Below are positions 26,904-35,826 of a DNA stretch of 64,000 nucleotides, in pieces (position 1 is the stretch's first letter; every line of letters starts with the position of its first letter). Origin of the DNA: Larsenimonas rhizosphaerae (GTDB lineage Bacteria > Pseudomonadota > Gammaproteobacteria > Pseudomonadales > Halomonadaceae); assembly GCF_023700005.1 (NCBI RefSeq), contig NZ_JAMLJK010000001.1, positions 1,079,366-1,143,365 of the forward strand, read 5' to 3'. Position numbers and translations under genes: made by a program. Under the pieces are notes generated by a model. The model was not told where the DNA came from, ran no database searches, and saw only the letters and a program-made list of their open reading frames with translations.

Positions 26904-27629
26904 ATGTCCGAACGCATCAGCCATGCGCCTCCTGCTTCGGCACTGATACTGATCGCCGAGGACGAAGAGGAAATCGCCGATATTCTCAGGGCCTATCTAC
27001 AACGCAGCGGGCTGCGTACCCGGCACGCCGCCGATGGTGAGGCTGTGCTGGCCATGCATCAGTCGCTCAAGCCGGATCTGCTGCTGCTTGATGTACAGAT
27101 GCCGCGTATTGATGGCTGGAAGGTACTCAGTGAAATCCGTTCCCGCGGCGATACCCCCGTGATCATGCTGACTGCGCTCGATCAGGACATCGACAAGCTG
27201 ATGGGGTTGCGGCTGGGCGCGGATGACTACGTGGTCAAGCCCTTCAATCCGGCCGAAGTGGTAGCGCGGGTTCAAGCCGTGCTGCGGCGTACCCTGATGA
27301 GTGATTCATCCGCCTCTCGAATACTGCGCGTCGGCCTGTTCCAGATTGATCTGGAAAGCCACGAGGCCAGTATTCGCGATGGTGACAGTCAGCAGATGCT
27401 GGATCTGACCCTGACGGAGTTCAGGTTGCTCGCCTGTCTGATGCGTGCCCCCAGGCGGGTGTTCAGTCGCGCAGAGCTGCTTGTGCAGTGCCTTCCCGAG
27501 GGGGATACGCAGGAGCGCACGGTGGACAGTCACGTCAGCAAACTGCGCAGGAAACTCGATGCCCTTGGCATTCATGGCATTCCGGCCAGCGTGTGGGGCG
27601 TGGGTTACCGTTTCGGCAGCGACTCATGA
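26904..27629 (+). CDS. OmpR-family response regulator (AdeR-like)
   Basis: 241 residues. The receiver domain has the acidic pocket AEDEEE (D20, E21), phospho-acceptor D63 (LLLLDVQMPRIDGW) and the lysine in VVKPFNPAEV. A winged-helix output domain follows (LTEFRLLACLMRAPRRVFSRAELL, then RTVDSHVSKLRRKL). The segment VIMLTALDQDIDKLMGLRLGADDYVVKPFNP is strikingly like AdeR of Acinetobacter, and so is the arrangement: divergent from the adaptor-pump operon. It probably activates the efflux operon. Its stop overlaps the kinase start as ATGA. Confidence 0.92.
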   Translation: MSERISHAPPASALILIAEDEEEIADILRAYLQRSGLRTRHAADGEAVLAMHQSLKPDLLLLDVQMPRIDGWKVLSEIRSRGDTPVIMLTALDQDIDKLMGLRLGADDYVVKPFNPAEVVARVQAVLRRTLMSDSSASRILRVGLFQIDLESHEASIRDGDSQQMLDLTLTEFRLLACLMRAPRRVFSRAELLVQCLPEGDTQERTVDSHVSKLRRKLDALGIHGIPASVWGVGYRFGSDS

Positions 27630-28705
27630 AGCGTGCGGCGGGGCTGCGTCGTCAGATTATCCAGTCCCTGGCTGTGATGGCGCTGGGCATCATATTCATC
27701 TCCGTGTTTGGCTCCTACGTGTTCTATGCCGTCGCCACAACCTATCTGCCGGGAAGTATTTCCAATAGCTGGATACCGTCCCGGGTCGAGCTGGCATGGA
27801 TCGTCTGCACCGCGCTGGCGGCACTTGGCATGGCAGTATTCGTGGCCATCCGTTTATCGCGACGCCTGCTTACCCCGCTGAACTCGGTAGCATACAGCCT
27901 GCGTGAAGTGGCTCAGGGCAGGCTGACGGCTCGGGCTCACATGGACGAGCGCTCCATGGGCGAAACAGCGCAGCTGGTACGCGATTTCAATACCATGGCT
28001 GAACGGCTGCAGAGCATGACTCGGGAACGCGAGTTCTGGAATGCGGCCATCGCCCATGAGCTGCGCACGCCAGTCACCATCCTGCGTGGTCGCCTGCAGG
28101 GCCTGTCAGAAGGGGTATTTACACCCAGTACCGAGCTGTTCGATGGCCTGCTGCGACAAGTGGAGGGTCTCAATCGGCTGATCGAGGATCTGCGAGTATT
28201 GAGCCTCAATGACAGCGGTCACCTGGAGTTGCAACCGGTCGAAGTAGATCTGGCTCGGGAGATTGGCAGTGTTCTGCAGGCCTTCGCTGAGCCGCTGGCG
28301 GCAAGGGGATTTCATTTGCGCCGTGACTTCGAGGCGGGCCTGAAGGTGACGTGTGACCCGGTAAGGATGCGTCAGGCACTGATGGCATTACTGGAAAATA
28401 CACTGCAGCATGCCGAGCCGGGCGAGCTACACGTGCGCCTCTATCGCTCGGGTGATCATTGCCATATGGCCGTCGAGGATGCCGGCCCCGGCATCGACAT
28501 GACGCAGGTCCAGGATCTATTCGAGGCCTTTCGTCGTGGCGACCCCTCCCGTTCACGCAAGAGCGGGGGGAGTGGGCTGGGGCTTGCTGTAGTCAGGGCC
28601 ATTGCAACGGCACATGGTGGCAAGGCGACCTGGCAGCCTTCTGCGAGAGGGGGCAGCGCGTTTGCCATTACCTTGCCGCTTGCCTCCTTCGACTCACAGG
28701 CATGA
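27626..28705 (+). CDS. Sensor histidine kinase (AdeS-like)
   Basis: 359 residues starting in the ATGA overlap with the regulator gene. Two membrane helices (about 14-36 and 54-77) flank a very short periplasmic loop. HAMP follows, then the H-box AIAHELRTPVTILRGRL with H144, an N-box (LMALLENTLQHAEPGE), and G boxes (DAGPGID, SGGSGLGLAVV). With so small a loop it probably senses the membrane. It should phosphorylate the adjacent regulator. Confidence 0.92.
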   Translation: MKRAAGLRRQIIQSLAVMALGIIFISVFGSYVFYAVATTYLPGSISNSWIPSRVELAWIVCTALAALGMAVFVAIRLSRRLLTPLNSVAYSLREVAQGRLTARAHMDERSMGETAQLVRDFNTMAERLQSMTREREFWNAAIAHELRTPVTILRGRLQGLSEGVFTPSTELFDGLLRQVEGLNRLIEDLRVLSLNDSGHLELQPVEVDLAREIGSVLQAFAEPLAARGFHLRRDFEAGLKVTCDPVRMRQALMALLENTLQHAEPGELHVRLYRSGDHCHMAVEDAGPGIDMTQVQDLFEAFRRGDPSRSRKSGGSGLGLAVVRAIATAHGGKATWQPSARGGSAFAITLPLASFDSQA

Positions 28706-28797
28706 GTCAGCGGCTCTACCGATCGTTTCGTTTAACGAAAGGTGGAGCGTGGGGTGCTCTGGCAAACGGCAGTCCCACCCTCCATGTGCCAATACCC

Positions 28798-29733
28798 TCA
28801 GCGCCCCCAGCCGGAAGCCATGGGATGACCGGCGACGGGCAGTTCGGCGCGCAGGATAGTGCCGGAATCCGATTCGGTGATGTATAACGTGCGGTTTTCC
28901 GGCCCGCCGAAGGCGCAGTTGGTGGTTCCCAGCCCCCTGGGTGACTTGACCACCGCGATGGGTACGCCAAGCGCGTCATGTACCCACACCAGCCCCATGC
29001 CGGTCTGGCAGACCACAACGCCGTTATCCTGTGTCAGTGCCAGACCATCCGGTCCAGCACGGCCACCGGAAAACTGCAGGAAAAGCCCGGCCTTCACCAC
29101 CCGCTGACTGGGCGACAGCGGCAGCCGCCATACCGCGTTGGCACGCGTTACCGCGACGTAGAGCGTATGGCCACTGGTATCGAGCACCAGCCCGTTGGGG
29201 CTCGGCACACGGTCGATCAAACACTCGAGCCGGCCATCGTCGGGTGTCCAGCGGTAGACACGCCCACTGGGGTCATGAAGCCCGGTCTGTCCCTGGTCGG
29301 TGAAATAGATCGCGCCGTCCGGGCCGATATGCAGGTCATTACAGCCCTTGAAGCCTTCCGAGTCGGCATCGCCCAGCACCGTACTGATGCTGCCGGTTGC
29401 CGGATCGAGTTGCAGGATGCCGTTCTTGAAATCGGCGATGAAGATGCGGCCCTTCGCATCGATCTTGAGGCCGTTGGGCTGACCGTCGTATTCGGCGATC
29501 TGTTCAACGTCGCCTTGTGGTGAGGCGCGAAGTATCCGGCCGAAGGGAATGTCGACGAACCATAGATGCCCGTCCAGATCAAAGGAGGGGCCCTCGATGA
29601 AGCTGTCGACAGCCGCGCCTCGGCGATTCTTGGTTGCCCAGTCAGAAGGCGTACCGGGGCGCCGCAGCGCCTCCGGCAGGGTCGTGAAGACCTCGGCCTC
29701 GATCAGGGTCGGGTCTGGATGGGGAAAGGCCAC
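28798..29733 (-). CDS. SMP-30/gluconolactonase-family lactonase
   Basis: 311 residues forming a six-bladed propeller. The family metal ligands can be placed: E in FIEGPSFDLDGHLWF, N in GCNDLHIGPDGAIYF, and N/D in SPNGLVLDTSG. Members hydrolyse sugar lactones, including xylono- and gluconolactone. It begins with GTG, with GGAGG inside the last codons of the TRAP large permease gene; only 3 nt separate the two. This ties it to whatever the TRAP system imports. It is also the only obvious candidate in this window for the xylonolactonase missing from the xylose cluster, though it is 17 kb away. Confidence 0.85.
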   Translation of the reverse strand: MAFPHPDPTLIEAEVFTTLPEALRRPGTPSDWATKNRRGAAVDSFIEGPSFDLDGHLWFVDIPFGRILRASPQGDVEQIAEYDGQPNGLKIDAKGRIFIADFKNGILQLDPATGSISTVLGDADSEGFKGCNDLHIGPDGAIYFTDQGQTGLHDPSGRVYRWTPDDGRLECLIDRVPSPNGLVLDTSGHTLYVAVTRANAVWRLPLSPSQRVVKAGLFLQFSGGRAGPDGLALTQDNGVVVCQTGMGLVWVHDALGVPIAVVKSPRGLGTTNCAFGGPENRTLYITESDSGTILRAELPVAGHPMASGWGR

Positions 29734-29736
29734 GGG

Positions 29737-31032
29737 TCAACCTCCGGAAGTCAGTTGGGGAAGCCACAGCGCGATGTCGGGCATCGCAATGAGCAGCACG
29801 AGAAACGCCAGAATGATGGCGAAGAAGGGCAGCACGCCCATGACCACGTCTTCGACTCTGGTTTCCGCATCGGAGCTGGCCACCACGAACAGGATGACGC
29901 CGAGCGGCGGGGTCAGCTGGCCCAGCTCGACCAGGATGACCACGAACACGCCAAACCAGACCGGATCGACGCCCATTGCCATCAGGGTCGGGAAAATGAC
30001 CGGGACGATGATCGCGATCATGCCAAGGCCTTCCATGAAGCAGCCAAGAATGGCAAACACCACCACGAGAATCAGAAGCAGCGAAAACTGCGACAGACCT
30101 GCCTCGGCAACGCGGTCGACCAGTGCTTCGCCGACGCCGGACAGCGCCGTGGCGTAGGCAAACAGCATCGAAATGAACACGATGAACAGCACGTTGCCGC
30201 TCATGGTCAGCGTGCGCGACAGTGCCGACTTGAGCATTGTGATATTGAGTCGGCGATACAGTGCCGAGATGGCCACGGCACCGACCACGCCCAGCGCACC
30301 CGCCTCGGTCGGGGTGGCGATGCCGGCGTAGATGCTGCCCAGAATGAACACGATCAGGATCGTAAAGGGCAGCACGTCCGCGGCGGCGCGCAGGTAATCG
30401 GTAAACGTGCGTTGCTGGGTATCTTTGGGAACCAGCGAAGGTTTCGCCAGCGCACGCGCGATGATGAAGAGGCTGTAGCAGGCACCGAGCAGAATACCGG
30501 GCACCAGACCGGCGGCGAACAGCTGGGCGATGGAGGTTTCGGTAAAGGTGGCGTAGATGATCATGGTGATCGACGGCGGTATCAAAATGCCCAGTGTGCC
30601 GCCGGCCGCCAGTGAGCCTGCCACGAATCGGCGGTCATAGCCGCGTGCCGACAGGGCCGGCAATGCCACGGTCGACATCGCCGCCGCGGTTGGCGCACTG
30701 CCGCCGGCGACGGCGGCAAATACGCCGCTACCCACGATGTTGGTATGCAGCAACCCGCCTGGCAGGCGGCGCATGAAGGGGGCGATACCGTTATAGAGTC
30801 GCGCACTGAGCCCGCTGGCCAGCAGGATCTCCGCCATCAGAATGAACAGCGGAATCGCAGCCAGCGTGAAGCTGTTGGCGGCTCCCCAGCTGACCAGCCC
30901 GAGAGCCTTCCAGCCAGCGACGCCCTTGATCAGCCACAGGTAGGCCAGCGCTGCCGCGCCGACGGCGAATTGAACCCACAGCCCGCCAACAATCAACACC
31001 AGTAATACGCCAAAGGCGATCAGGGCATCCAT
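29737..31032 (-). CDS. dctM: TRAP transporter large permease (DctM)
   Basis: 431 residues with about 12 hydrophobic helices and typical DctM sequences (LAAGGTLGILIPPSITMIIYA, GVVGAVAISALYRRL, GLGMIAIIVPVIFP). It is the Na+-driven channel subunit for organic-acid uptake. The ATG at 31032 shares its first base with the dctQ stop (TGATG); a TTG one codon earlier is in frame but not needed. It is followed 3 nt later by the SMP-30 lactonase gene. Confidence 0.93.
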   Translation of the reverse strand: MDALIAFGVLLVLIVGGLWVQFAVGAAALAYLWLIKGVAGWKALGLVSWGAANSFTLAAIPLFILMAEILLASGLSARLYNGIAPFMRRLPGGLLHTNIVGSGVFAAVAGGSAPTAAAMSTVALPALSARGYDRRFVAGSLAAGGTLGILIPPSITMIIYATFTETSIAQLFAAGLVPGILLGACYSLFIIARALAKPSLVPKDTQQRTFTDYLRAAADVLPFTILIVFILGSIYAGIATPTEAGALGVVGAVAISALYRRLNITMLKSALSRTLTMSGNVLFIVFISMLFAYATALSGVGEALVDRVAEAGLSQFSLLLILVVVFAILGCFMEGLGMIAIIVPVIFPTLMAMGVDPVWFGVFVVILVELGQLTPPLGVILFVVASSDAETRVEDVVMGVLPFFAIILAFLVLLIAMPDIALWLPQLTSGG

Positions 31033-31556
31033 CAATCAGTTCCTCCATGACGCAGGGTGATGATCGCGCGCTCGATGATGAAGATCGCGGTAAAGGTCAG
31101 TCCCAGCGGAATCAGTAGCTGAGGCATCCATAACGGCGTCATCAAAAATGTCGGCGCGACATTGCCGCGTGACCAGGAGCTCAGAACCAGTTGCAGGGTG
31201 TACCAGATCAGCACGCCGCAGACGGCAAGCGACAGGGCCATATAAAGCAGGTTCAGGCTCTTTTTAAGAGCCTGAGGCAGGGCATCAAAGATGAAACCGA
31301 CCTGAAACAGACTGTTTTTCCGAACGGCCAGGCTGGCGCCGAACAGGGTCAGGCCCACGACGAGGTACCCTGCCAGCTCTTCGACGACGCGCAGTGAATG
31401 GTTGAAGAAAAAGCGCGAGACGATTTCGGCGCTGACGATCAATACCAGTACCACCAGTGCCAGTCCCGCGATAAACCGCACGCCGGCGGCGATCATGTCG
31501 AACAGGGAGCCGGCAGATGCCGGCTCGTTGACCTGATGGGGGGATGTATCACTCAT
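31032..31556 (-). CDS. dctQ: TRAP transporter small permease (DctQ)
   Basis: 174 residues with four membrane helices, of which VVEELAGYLVVGLTLFGASLAVRKNSLFQVGF carries the usual DctQ pattern. It pairs with DctM in the membrane. The ATG follows GGAG, 14 bp after the dctP stop. Its own stop is coupled to dctM. Confidence 0.9.
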   Translation of the reverse strand: MSDTSPHQVNEPASAGSLFDMIAAGVRFIAGLALVVLVLIVSAEIVSRFFFNHSLRVVEELAGYLVVGLTLFGASLAVRKNSLFQVGFIFDALPQALKKSLNLLYMALSLAVCGVLIWYTLQLVLSSWSRGNVAPTFLMTPLWMPQLLIPLGLTFTAIFIIERAIITLRHGGTD

Positions 31557-31570
31557 GAAGGGCTCCGGAA

Positions 31571-32557
31571 TTACTTGCCAAGGGCGTTCAGAACCGCCTC
31601 TAGCGCTTTTTCATGCTCCGGTCCCGCCTGTTTGGCCCACTCGCGCCACCACGGCGCCATCTTTTCCTGGGCGCGTTTGATGTCAGCCGGGTCGGCATCG
31701 ACAATCGTCATGCCGGCGTCTGCCTGTTTCTGTTCCTGTGTCTTCTCATCGACGAGGAAGTCCTGAGTGATCTGGGCTGTTTCCTCACTCACGATACGAT
31801 CGAGTGTCTGGCGCGTGCTGTTCTTGAGGCCTTCATACGCAGAGGTATTGGCGATAATGGCACTGTTGGCGTAGTTGACCGGCAGACGGTAGTTGTAGGG
31901 CAGGAATTCGTGCCAGTTCTTGGCACCGCCCGCACTGGCTGTCAGTACGCCATCAATGACGCCACGCTCCAGCGCCGTCGGTACTTCCGAGCCTGAGAGC
32001 GTGATCGGTGAACCACCGAAGGCCTCGACGAATTCACCCTGTTCAGGCGAGGTGACGCGCACCTTGTGATCCTTGAGGTCGTCCAGTGAGTCCATTTTGA
32101 AGGTGGTAAAGATGACCTGCTGCGGGTAGCGATAGCTGCCCAGATAGGTCACGCCCTGATCCGCGAACCCTTTCTTGAGATACGGTTCCATCACCGCGTA
32201 GGCCTTGTTCCACTCTTCATCGTTGTTGATCAAAAGGGGCAGGTTGAGAATGCGCGCGATGGGGACGTTGCCCGAAAAGAACAGGTCCGCGGCGAAGTCG
32301 ACAATGCCATCGCCGGTGGCCTGGGTGATATCGCTGGAGGAGATTTGCAGTGTCTTGCCCAGGTGAAGCGTGATCGACAGGTCATCGTCCGTTTCCTTCT
32401 CGACCCGGTCGGCAATTCGTTTCATGCCCTGAACGGCAGCGGTCGTGGACACGGAGGAATAGGTATACCCCGTCCAGTTATCGGCCATGACATTACCGGC
32501 CATTGATGTGCTTAGAACAACCAATCCGGATAGCAGGGTATTCTTGATTTTTTTCAT
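31571..32557 (-). CDS. dctP: TRAP transporter substrate-binding protein (DctP)
   Basis: 328 residues from the ATG at 32557 with AGAGGA upstream. The signal peptide is NTLLSGLVVLSTSMAGNVMA. DctP features include the substrate-contacting arginine in LKDHKVRVTSPEQGEF and the following ALERGVIDGVLTASAGG. The substrate is an unknown organic acid; the adjacent lactonase suggests a sugar acid or its lactone. First gene of the operon dctP-dctQ-dctM-lactonase. Confidence 0.92.
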   Translation of the reverse strand: MKKIKNTLLSGLVVLSTSMAGNVMADNWTGYTYSSVSTTAAVQGMKRIADRVEKETDDDLSITLHLGKTLQISSSDITQATGDGIVDFAADLFFSGNVPIARILNLPLLINNDEEWNKAYAVMEPYLKKGFADQGVTYLGSYRYPQQVIFTTFKMDSLDDLKDHKVRVTSPEQGEFVEAFGGSPITLSGSEVPTALERGVIDGVLTASAGGAKNWHEFLPYNYRLPVNYANSAIIANTSAYEGLKNSTRQTLDRIVSEETAQITQDFLVDEKTQEQKQADAGMTIVDADPADIKRAQEKMAPWWREWAKQAGPEHEKALEAVLNALGK

Positions 32558-32919
32558 CGGGACGTCCTCTCTCAAGGGTGATGGCTCGTTTTTATTAAAA
32601 TGATATTTGTGCCTTTTGAAACAGGGGAGTGATTTACATCACCCCTTGTCAAAAGGGGGTATTTATATTCATGGGTAAATCGTGAATAAACACCGCACGC
32701 TTTTGGGTGTTGAGTGAACATGAAAACGAGGAATTGCTAAAGCGTGTTTTTCTGCATTGAATATGCAGGAAAACTTTATGCCTGATCTTTGAAATAAATG
32801 TTTTGTCGATGAGACCTTGGTCGCCTTTAACGATAAATAATAAAAGAGGGCAATAATTAAATAATCGGAGTGATATACGTCAGTATGTATAAAAGCTGAA
32901 TCAGCGAATCCCGCAGAAT
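32558..32919 (-). promoter_or_regulatory. AT-rich upstream region of the TRAP operon
   Basis: About 360 bp without a gene, much more AT-rich than its neighbours. It must contain the dctP promoter. There are several A/T runs (ATAAATAATAAAAGAG at 32832-32847) but I cannot assign a single promoter or operator. Confidence 0.4.
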
Positions 32920-32948
32920 GATCGACCTCATGGACAATGAGGTCGATC
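32920..32948 (-). terminator. Hairpin at the end of the first TTT operon
   Basis: An 11-bp perfect stem (GATCGACCTCA / TGAGGTCGATC) with a 7-base loop, 39 bp after the amidohydrolase stop. No strong T-run follows, so it may protect the 3' end or act as a weak terminator. Confidence 0.6.
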
Positions 32949-32986
32949 GTGATGGCTGGTGTGAAAGGCAGGGTCAGGGGGAGGGG

Positions 32987-33799
32987 TCAGAACCGATAAA
33001 GCCGTTCAGGATTGTCTCTCAGACAGGCCTGGCGCTGTGGCGAGGACAGGGCGCGCTCGAGAAACTCGATCATGTCGAGGGAGCCGGGGATCGGCGACGG
33101 CGTCATGACATGGGGCCAGTCACTTCCCCAGAGGCAACACTCGCGGTAGCGCTCGGCCAGGTGCCGAGTCAGCTCGATGAGGTCGTCATAGCGCCCCGGG
33201 TGCTGGCTGACACGGGTGGGGGCAAGTTTGATCCAGACGCGCCCGGTGTCGAGCAGGCGGCAAAGGCGGGTCAGTTCATCGGAATGGCCGGGGGTCACGT
33301 GCCCGAAATGATCCAGGACGATTGTTTGCCCTTCCGGGAGCGTCGGTAACAGTGCCGCCAAAACGTCGTAGCGCTCGGGTTCCGTATTGAGTTCGACATG
33401 CCAGTCCAGTGCTGCGGCGCGAGCAGCAAGCTCCGGCAGGCGCGCCAGGTCGTGCTGGCCCAGCCGGGTGCGGTCCTGAATGCGGATGCCACGTACGCCA
33501 GCTTCGCGCATCGCCTCGAGCCCTGAGGTGTGCTCATCGATCATGACCACGCCACGCAACTCAAGCGGCGAGGTGGGGAGCCGCGCCTGACGAAGCGTCT
33601 CGAGCAGATAGTGGTTGTCGGTGCCATCGATGGAAGCCTGTATCAGCACGGCGCGCCGGATGTCCGAGACCGCGGCTTCCTCCATGAAATGGCCGATGTC
33701 CTTGCGAGGGGGCTGGTAGGTCGCCTTGGTGTACTCGCGGTCACGGTCGAAGACGTGGATATGGCAGTCACAGGCGGGCGACATTGAGGTGTGTGTCAT
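32987..33799 (-). CDS. Amidohydrolase-2 family hydrolase (PDC-lactonase / sugar-lactonase-like)
   Basis: The start chosen at 33799 follows GGAGA and overlaps the tctA stop as ATGA; an earlier in-frame start at 33856 lies within tctA. 270 residues with a TIM-barrel metal site: CDCHIHVFD (HxH), VLDHFGHVTPG, and LWGSDWPHV with the conserved Asp. This is the COG3618 group, which contains 2-pyrone-4,6-dicarboxylate lactonase (LigI) and rhamnono-/fucono-lactonases. The true substrate is not known. No LigJ or ring-cleavage dioxygenase is present in the window. Confidence 0.85.
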   Translation of the reverse strand: MTHTSMSPACDCHIHVFDRDREYTKATYQPPRKDIGHFMEEAAVSDIRRAVLIQASIDGTDNHYLLETLRQARLPTSPLELRGVVMIDEHTSGLEAMREAGVRGIRIQDRTRLGQHDLARLPELAARAAALDWHVELNTEPERYDVLAALLPTLPEGQTIVLDHFGHVTPGHSDELTRLCRLLDTGRVWIKLAPTRVSQHPGRYDDLIELTRHLAERYRECCLWGSDWPHVMTPSPIPGSLDMIEFLERALSSPQRQACLRDNPERLYRF

Positions 33800-35301
33800 G
33801 ATGCATCTCCCTGGTGCGTATGGCGATAGCGCCTGATGATTACACCCAGAACGCACAGCAGCGTGACGGCCAACAGTCCCATGGCGATCGGTGACTGCAG
33901 GAAGATATCAGCGCTTCCGGCACTGGTCAGCAGCGCCTGGCGCAGGCTCTGCTCAAGCGGTGGCCCGAGGATCAGCCCGATCAGCAGGGGCGGCAGCGGA
34001 AAACCGGCTCGCCGCAGCACGAAGCCAATCCCCCCGGCACCCAGCATCACGGCGACATCGAAAAGACTGTTGTTGACCGAATAGGCACCAAATATCGCCA
34101 GAATCGCAATGACCGGGAACAGATGGCGAGGGCGGATTTTAATGATGTGAACGGCGCCACGAAACATGGCCAGCCCGAACACCACACAGGGAATGGACAG
34201 CAGTATCAGTGCCTCGAAGATCGCATAGACCTCAACACCGTGCTGCTGGAAGAGGAACGGCCCCGGCGTCAGCCCCTGCAGCATGAACGCTCCCAGGATG
34301 ACGGCGGTAACGGCGTCGCCGGGAATGCCGAGTGAGAGCATGGGCACCAGCGCGCCACCGGTTACCGCATTGTTGGCGGCCTCCGGGGCGGCCACGCCCT
34401 CCGGTTCTCCCTTGCCGAAGCGGGCCGGATCGCGTGAACGGGAGCGGGCCAGGTTGTAGCTGACGAAGGCGGGCACCGTTGAGCCGATCCCCGGCAGGAT
34501 ACCCACCAGGGTGCCGATGATGGAGGACACCATTAGCGTGGCGCGCATCTTCCACAGGGTCAGCCACCCGACCGGGCGATTCGAGGTGCCACTGCCCGAG
34601 ACCGGGCCGATGTCCGTGTCCGGTGCCGTCTTCTGCTTGCCGGCAAAGGCCTGCAGCAGTACTTCGGACATCGCGAACAGGCCGATCAGCACCGGAATCA
34701 GCGCCAGGCCGTCTTCGGCCGCAAAGCTGCCAAAGGTGAAGCGCGGCAGCCCCTCGATGGGATCGAGTCCGATAATGCCGGCGGCGACGCCGATCAGTGC
34801 CATCAGGGCAGCATCAAGAATCGATCCCCCCCCGAACAGCACGATGATGATCAGCGCAAACGTCATCAACGCCGCCATCTGTGCAGGGCCGAAATCGAGC
34901 GCCAGCGAGGCCAGCGGCTGGGCCAGCACGATCAGCACCAGACAGCTGAAAATGTTGCCGAACACACTGGCATAGAGCGCGATGCGCAGTGCTTCCCCGG
35001 CACGGCCCTGCCGTGCCATGGGATGGCCATCCAGCGCCGTGGCTGCCGAAGACGGCGTGCCGGGAACGTTGAGCAGGATGGCGGAAATCGATCCACCAAA
35101 GATCGCCCCCTGATACACCCCCAGAAGCAGGATAAGAGAGGGAATGGGGGACATGGTAAAGGTCACCGGGATCAGCAGGGCAATGGCCAGTGTCGGGCCC
35201 AGACCGGGAATTGCGCCGATGACAATGCCGACGGCCACCCCCACCAGGGCGGCAATCAGCACCCAGACATCGAGCAGGGCATGGAAGGCATCAAGAAGCA
35301 T
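33796..35301 (-). CDS. tctA: TTT-family large permease (TctA)
   Basis: 501 residues with about 12 helices and the characteristic Gly-rich start (VGIVIGAIPGLGPTLAIALLIPVTF), then the repeat-like second half (GILPGIGSTVPAFVSYNLARS, followed by GEPEGVAAPEAANNAV). It is the channel subunit of a periplasmic-binding-protein-dependent carboxylate importer. It ends in a 4-bp overlap with an amidohydrolase gene and starts 48 bp after tctB. Confidence 0.93.
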   Translation of the reverse strand: MLLDAFHALLDVWVLIAALVGVAVGIVIGAIPGLGPTLAIALLIPVTFTMSPIPSLILLLGVYQGAIFGGSISAILLNVPGTPSSAATALDGHPMARQGRAGEALRIALYASVFGNIFSCLVLIVLAQPLASLALDFGPAQMAALMTFALIIIVLFGGGSILDAALMALIGVAAGIIGLDPIEGLPRFTFGSFAAEDGLALIPVLIGLFAMSEVLLQAFAGKQKTAPDTDIGPVSGSGTSNRPVGWLTLWKMRATLMVSSIIGTLVGILPGIGSTVPAFVSYNLARSRSRDPARFGKGEPEGVAAPEAANNAVTGGALVPMLSLGIPGDAVTAVILGAFMLQGLTPGPFLFQQHGVEVYAIFEALILLSIPCVVFGLAMFRGAVHIIKIRPRHLFPVIAILAIFGAYSVNNSLFDVAVMLGAGGIGFVLRRAGFPLPPLLIGLILGPPLEQSLRQALLTSAGSADIFLQSPIAMGLLAVTLLCVLGVIIRRYRHTHQGDAS

Positions 35302-35349
35302 GTGAAGTATCTCCTGGGAAATCTCGGACGCGAAAACGTGGTGACAGGC

Positions 35350-35826
35350 TCAGGGCAGGGGCAGGTTGAGAAGATGTCGTCCAGCCCAGAAAATGGCGAT
35401 GGTGACGATCAGCGGCAAGGCCACATTGAACAGCCAGTGACGCTCGCCCAGCAGCCAGGCCAGCACGATACCGATCGTGGCCACGGTAATGATGAAGCCC
35501 AGCATCGGCATGGTTGCCAGGGCCACGGCCATCAGCATCATGACGAAAAGCACGCGGATCCAGCTGACAGCCGGGCCGATGGCGGTCTCGGCCGTTCGGC
35601 GATGGCGCCACAGTCGAAGCACGGCTCCCAGGGCCAGTAGCCATAGCACCAGCCTGGGGAAGAAGCGTGCATCCGGGCCCGGGTCGCCAAAGTCAAACAC
35701 CGTCACCTGATCGTGGAGGGTCAAAAGTCCGATGGCTGCGACGAGCAGGATGCCGAGGCAGGTGCAACCTTGCAGGCCAAATCGAGGCATGCGGCGGTGG
35801 GAGGATGTGTTCGTGTCGATGCTCAT
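35350..35826 (-). CDS. tctB: TTT-family small permease (TctB)
   Basis: 158 residues with four hydrophobic segments. The motif FDFGDPGPDARFFPRLV is the usual TctB pattern after the first helix. It overlaps the upstream tctC by 4 bp (ATGA). Confidence 0.88.
   Translation of the reverse strand: MSIDTNTSSHRRMPRFGLQGCTCLGILLVAAIGLLTLHDQVTVFDFGDPGPDARFFPRLVLWLLALGAVLRLWRHRRTAETAIGPAVSWIRVLFVMMLMAVALATMPMLGFIITVATIGIVLAWLLGERHWLFNVALPLIVTIAIFWAGRHLLNLPLP

Noticed and set aside
29566-30615. 349-codon plus-strand frame opposite the TRAP permease
   Set aside because: Antisense shadow of dctM rich in Gln, His and Arg; no ribosome site or family pattern.
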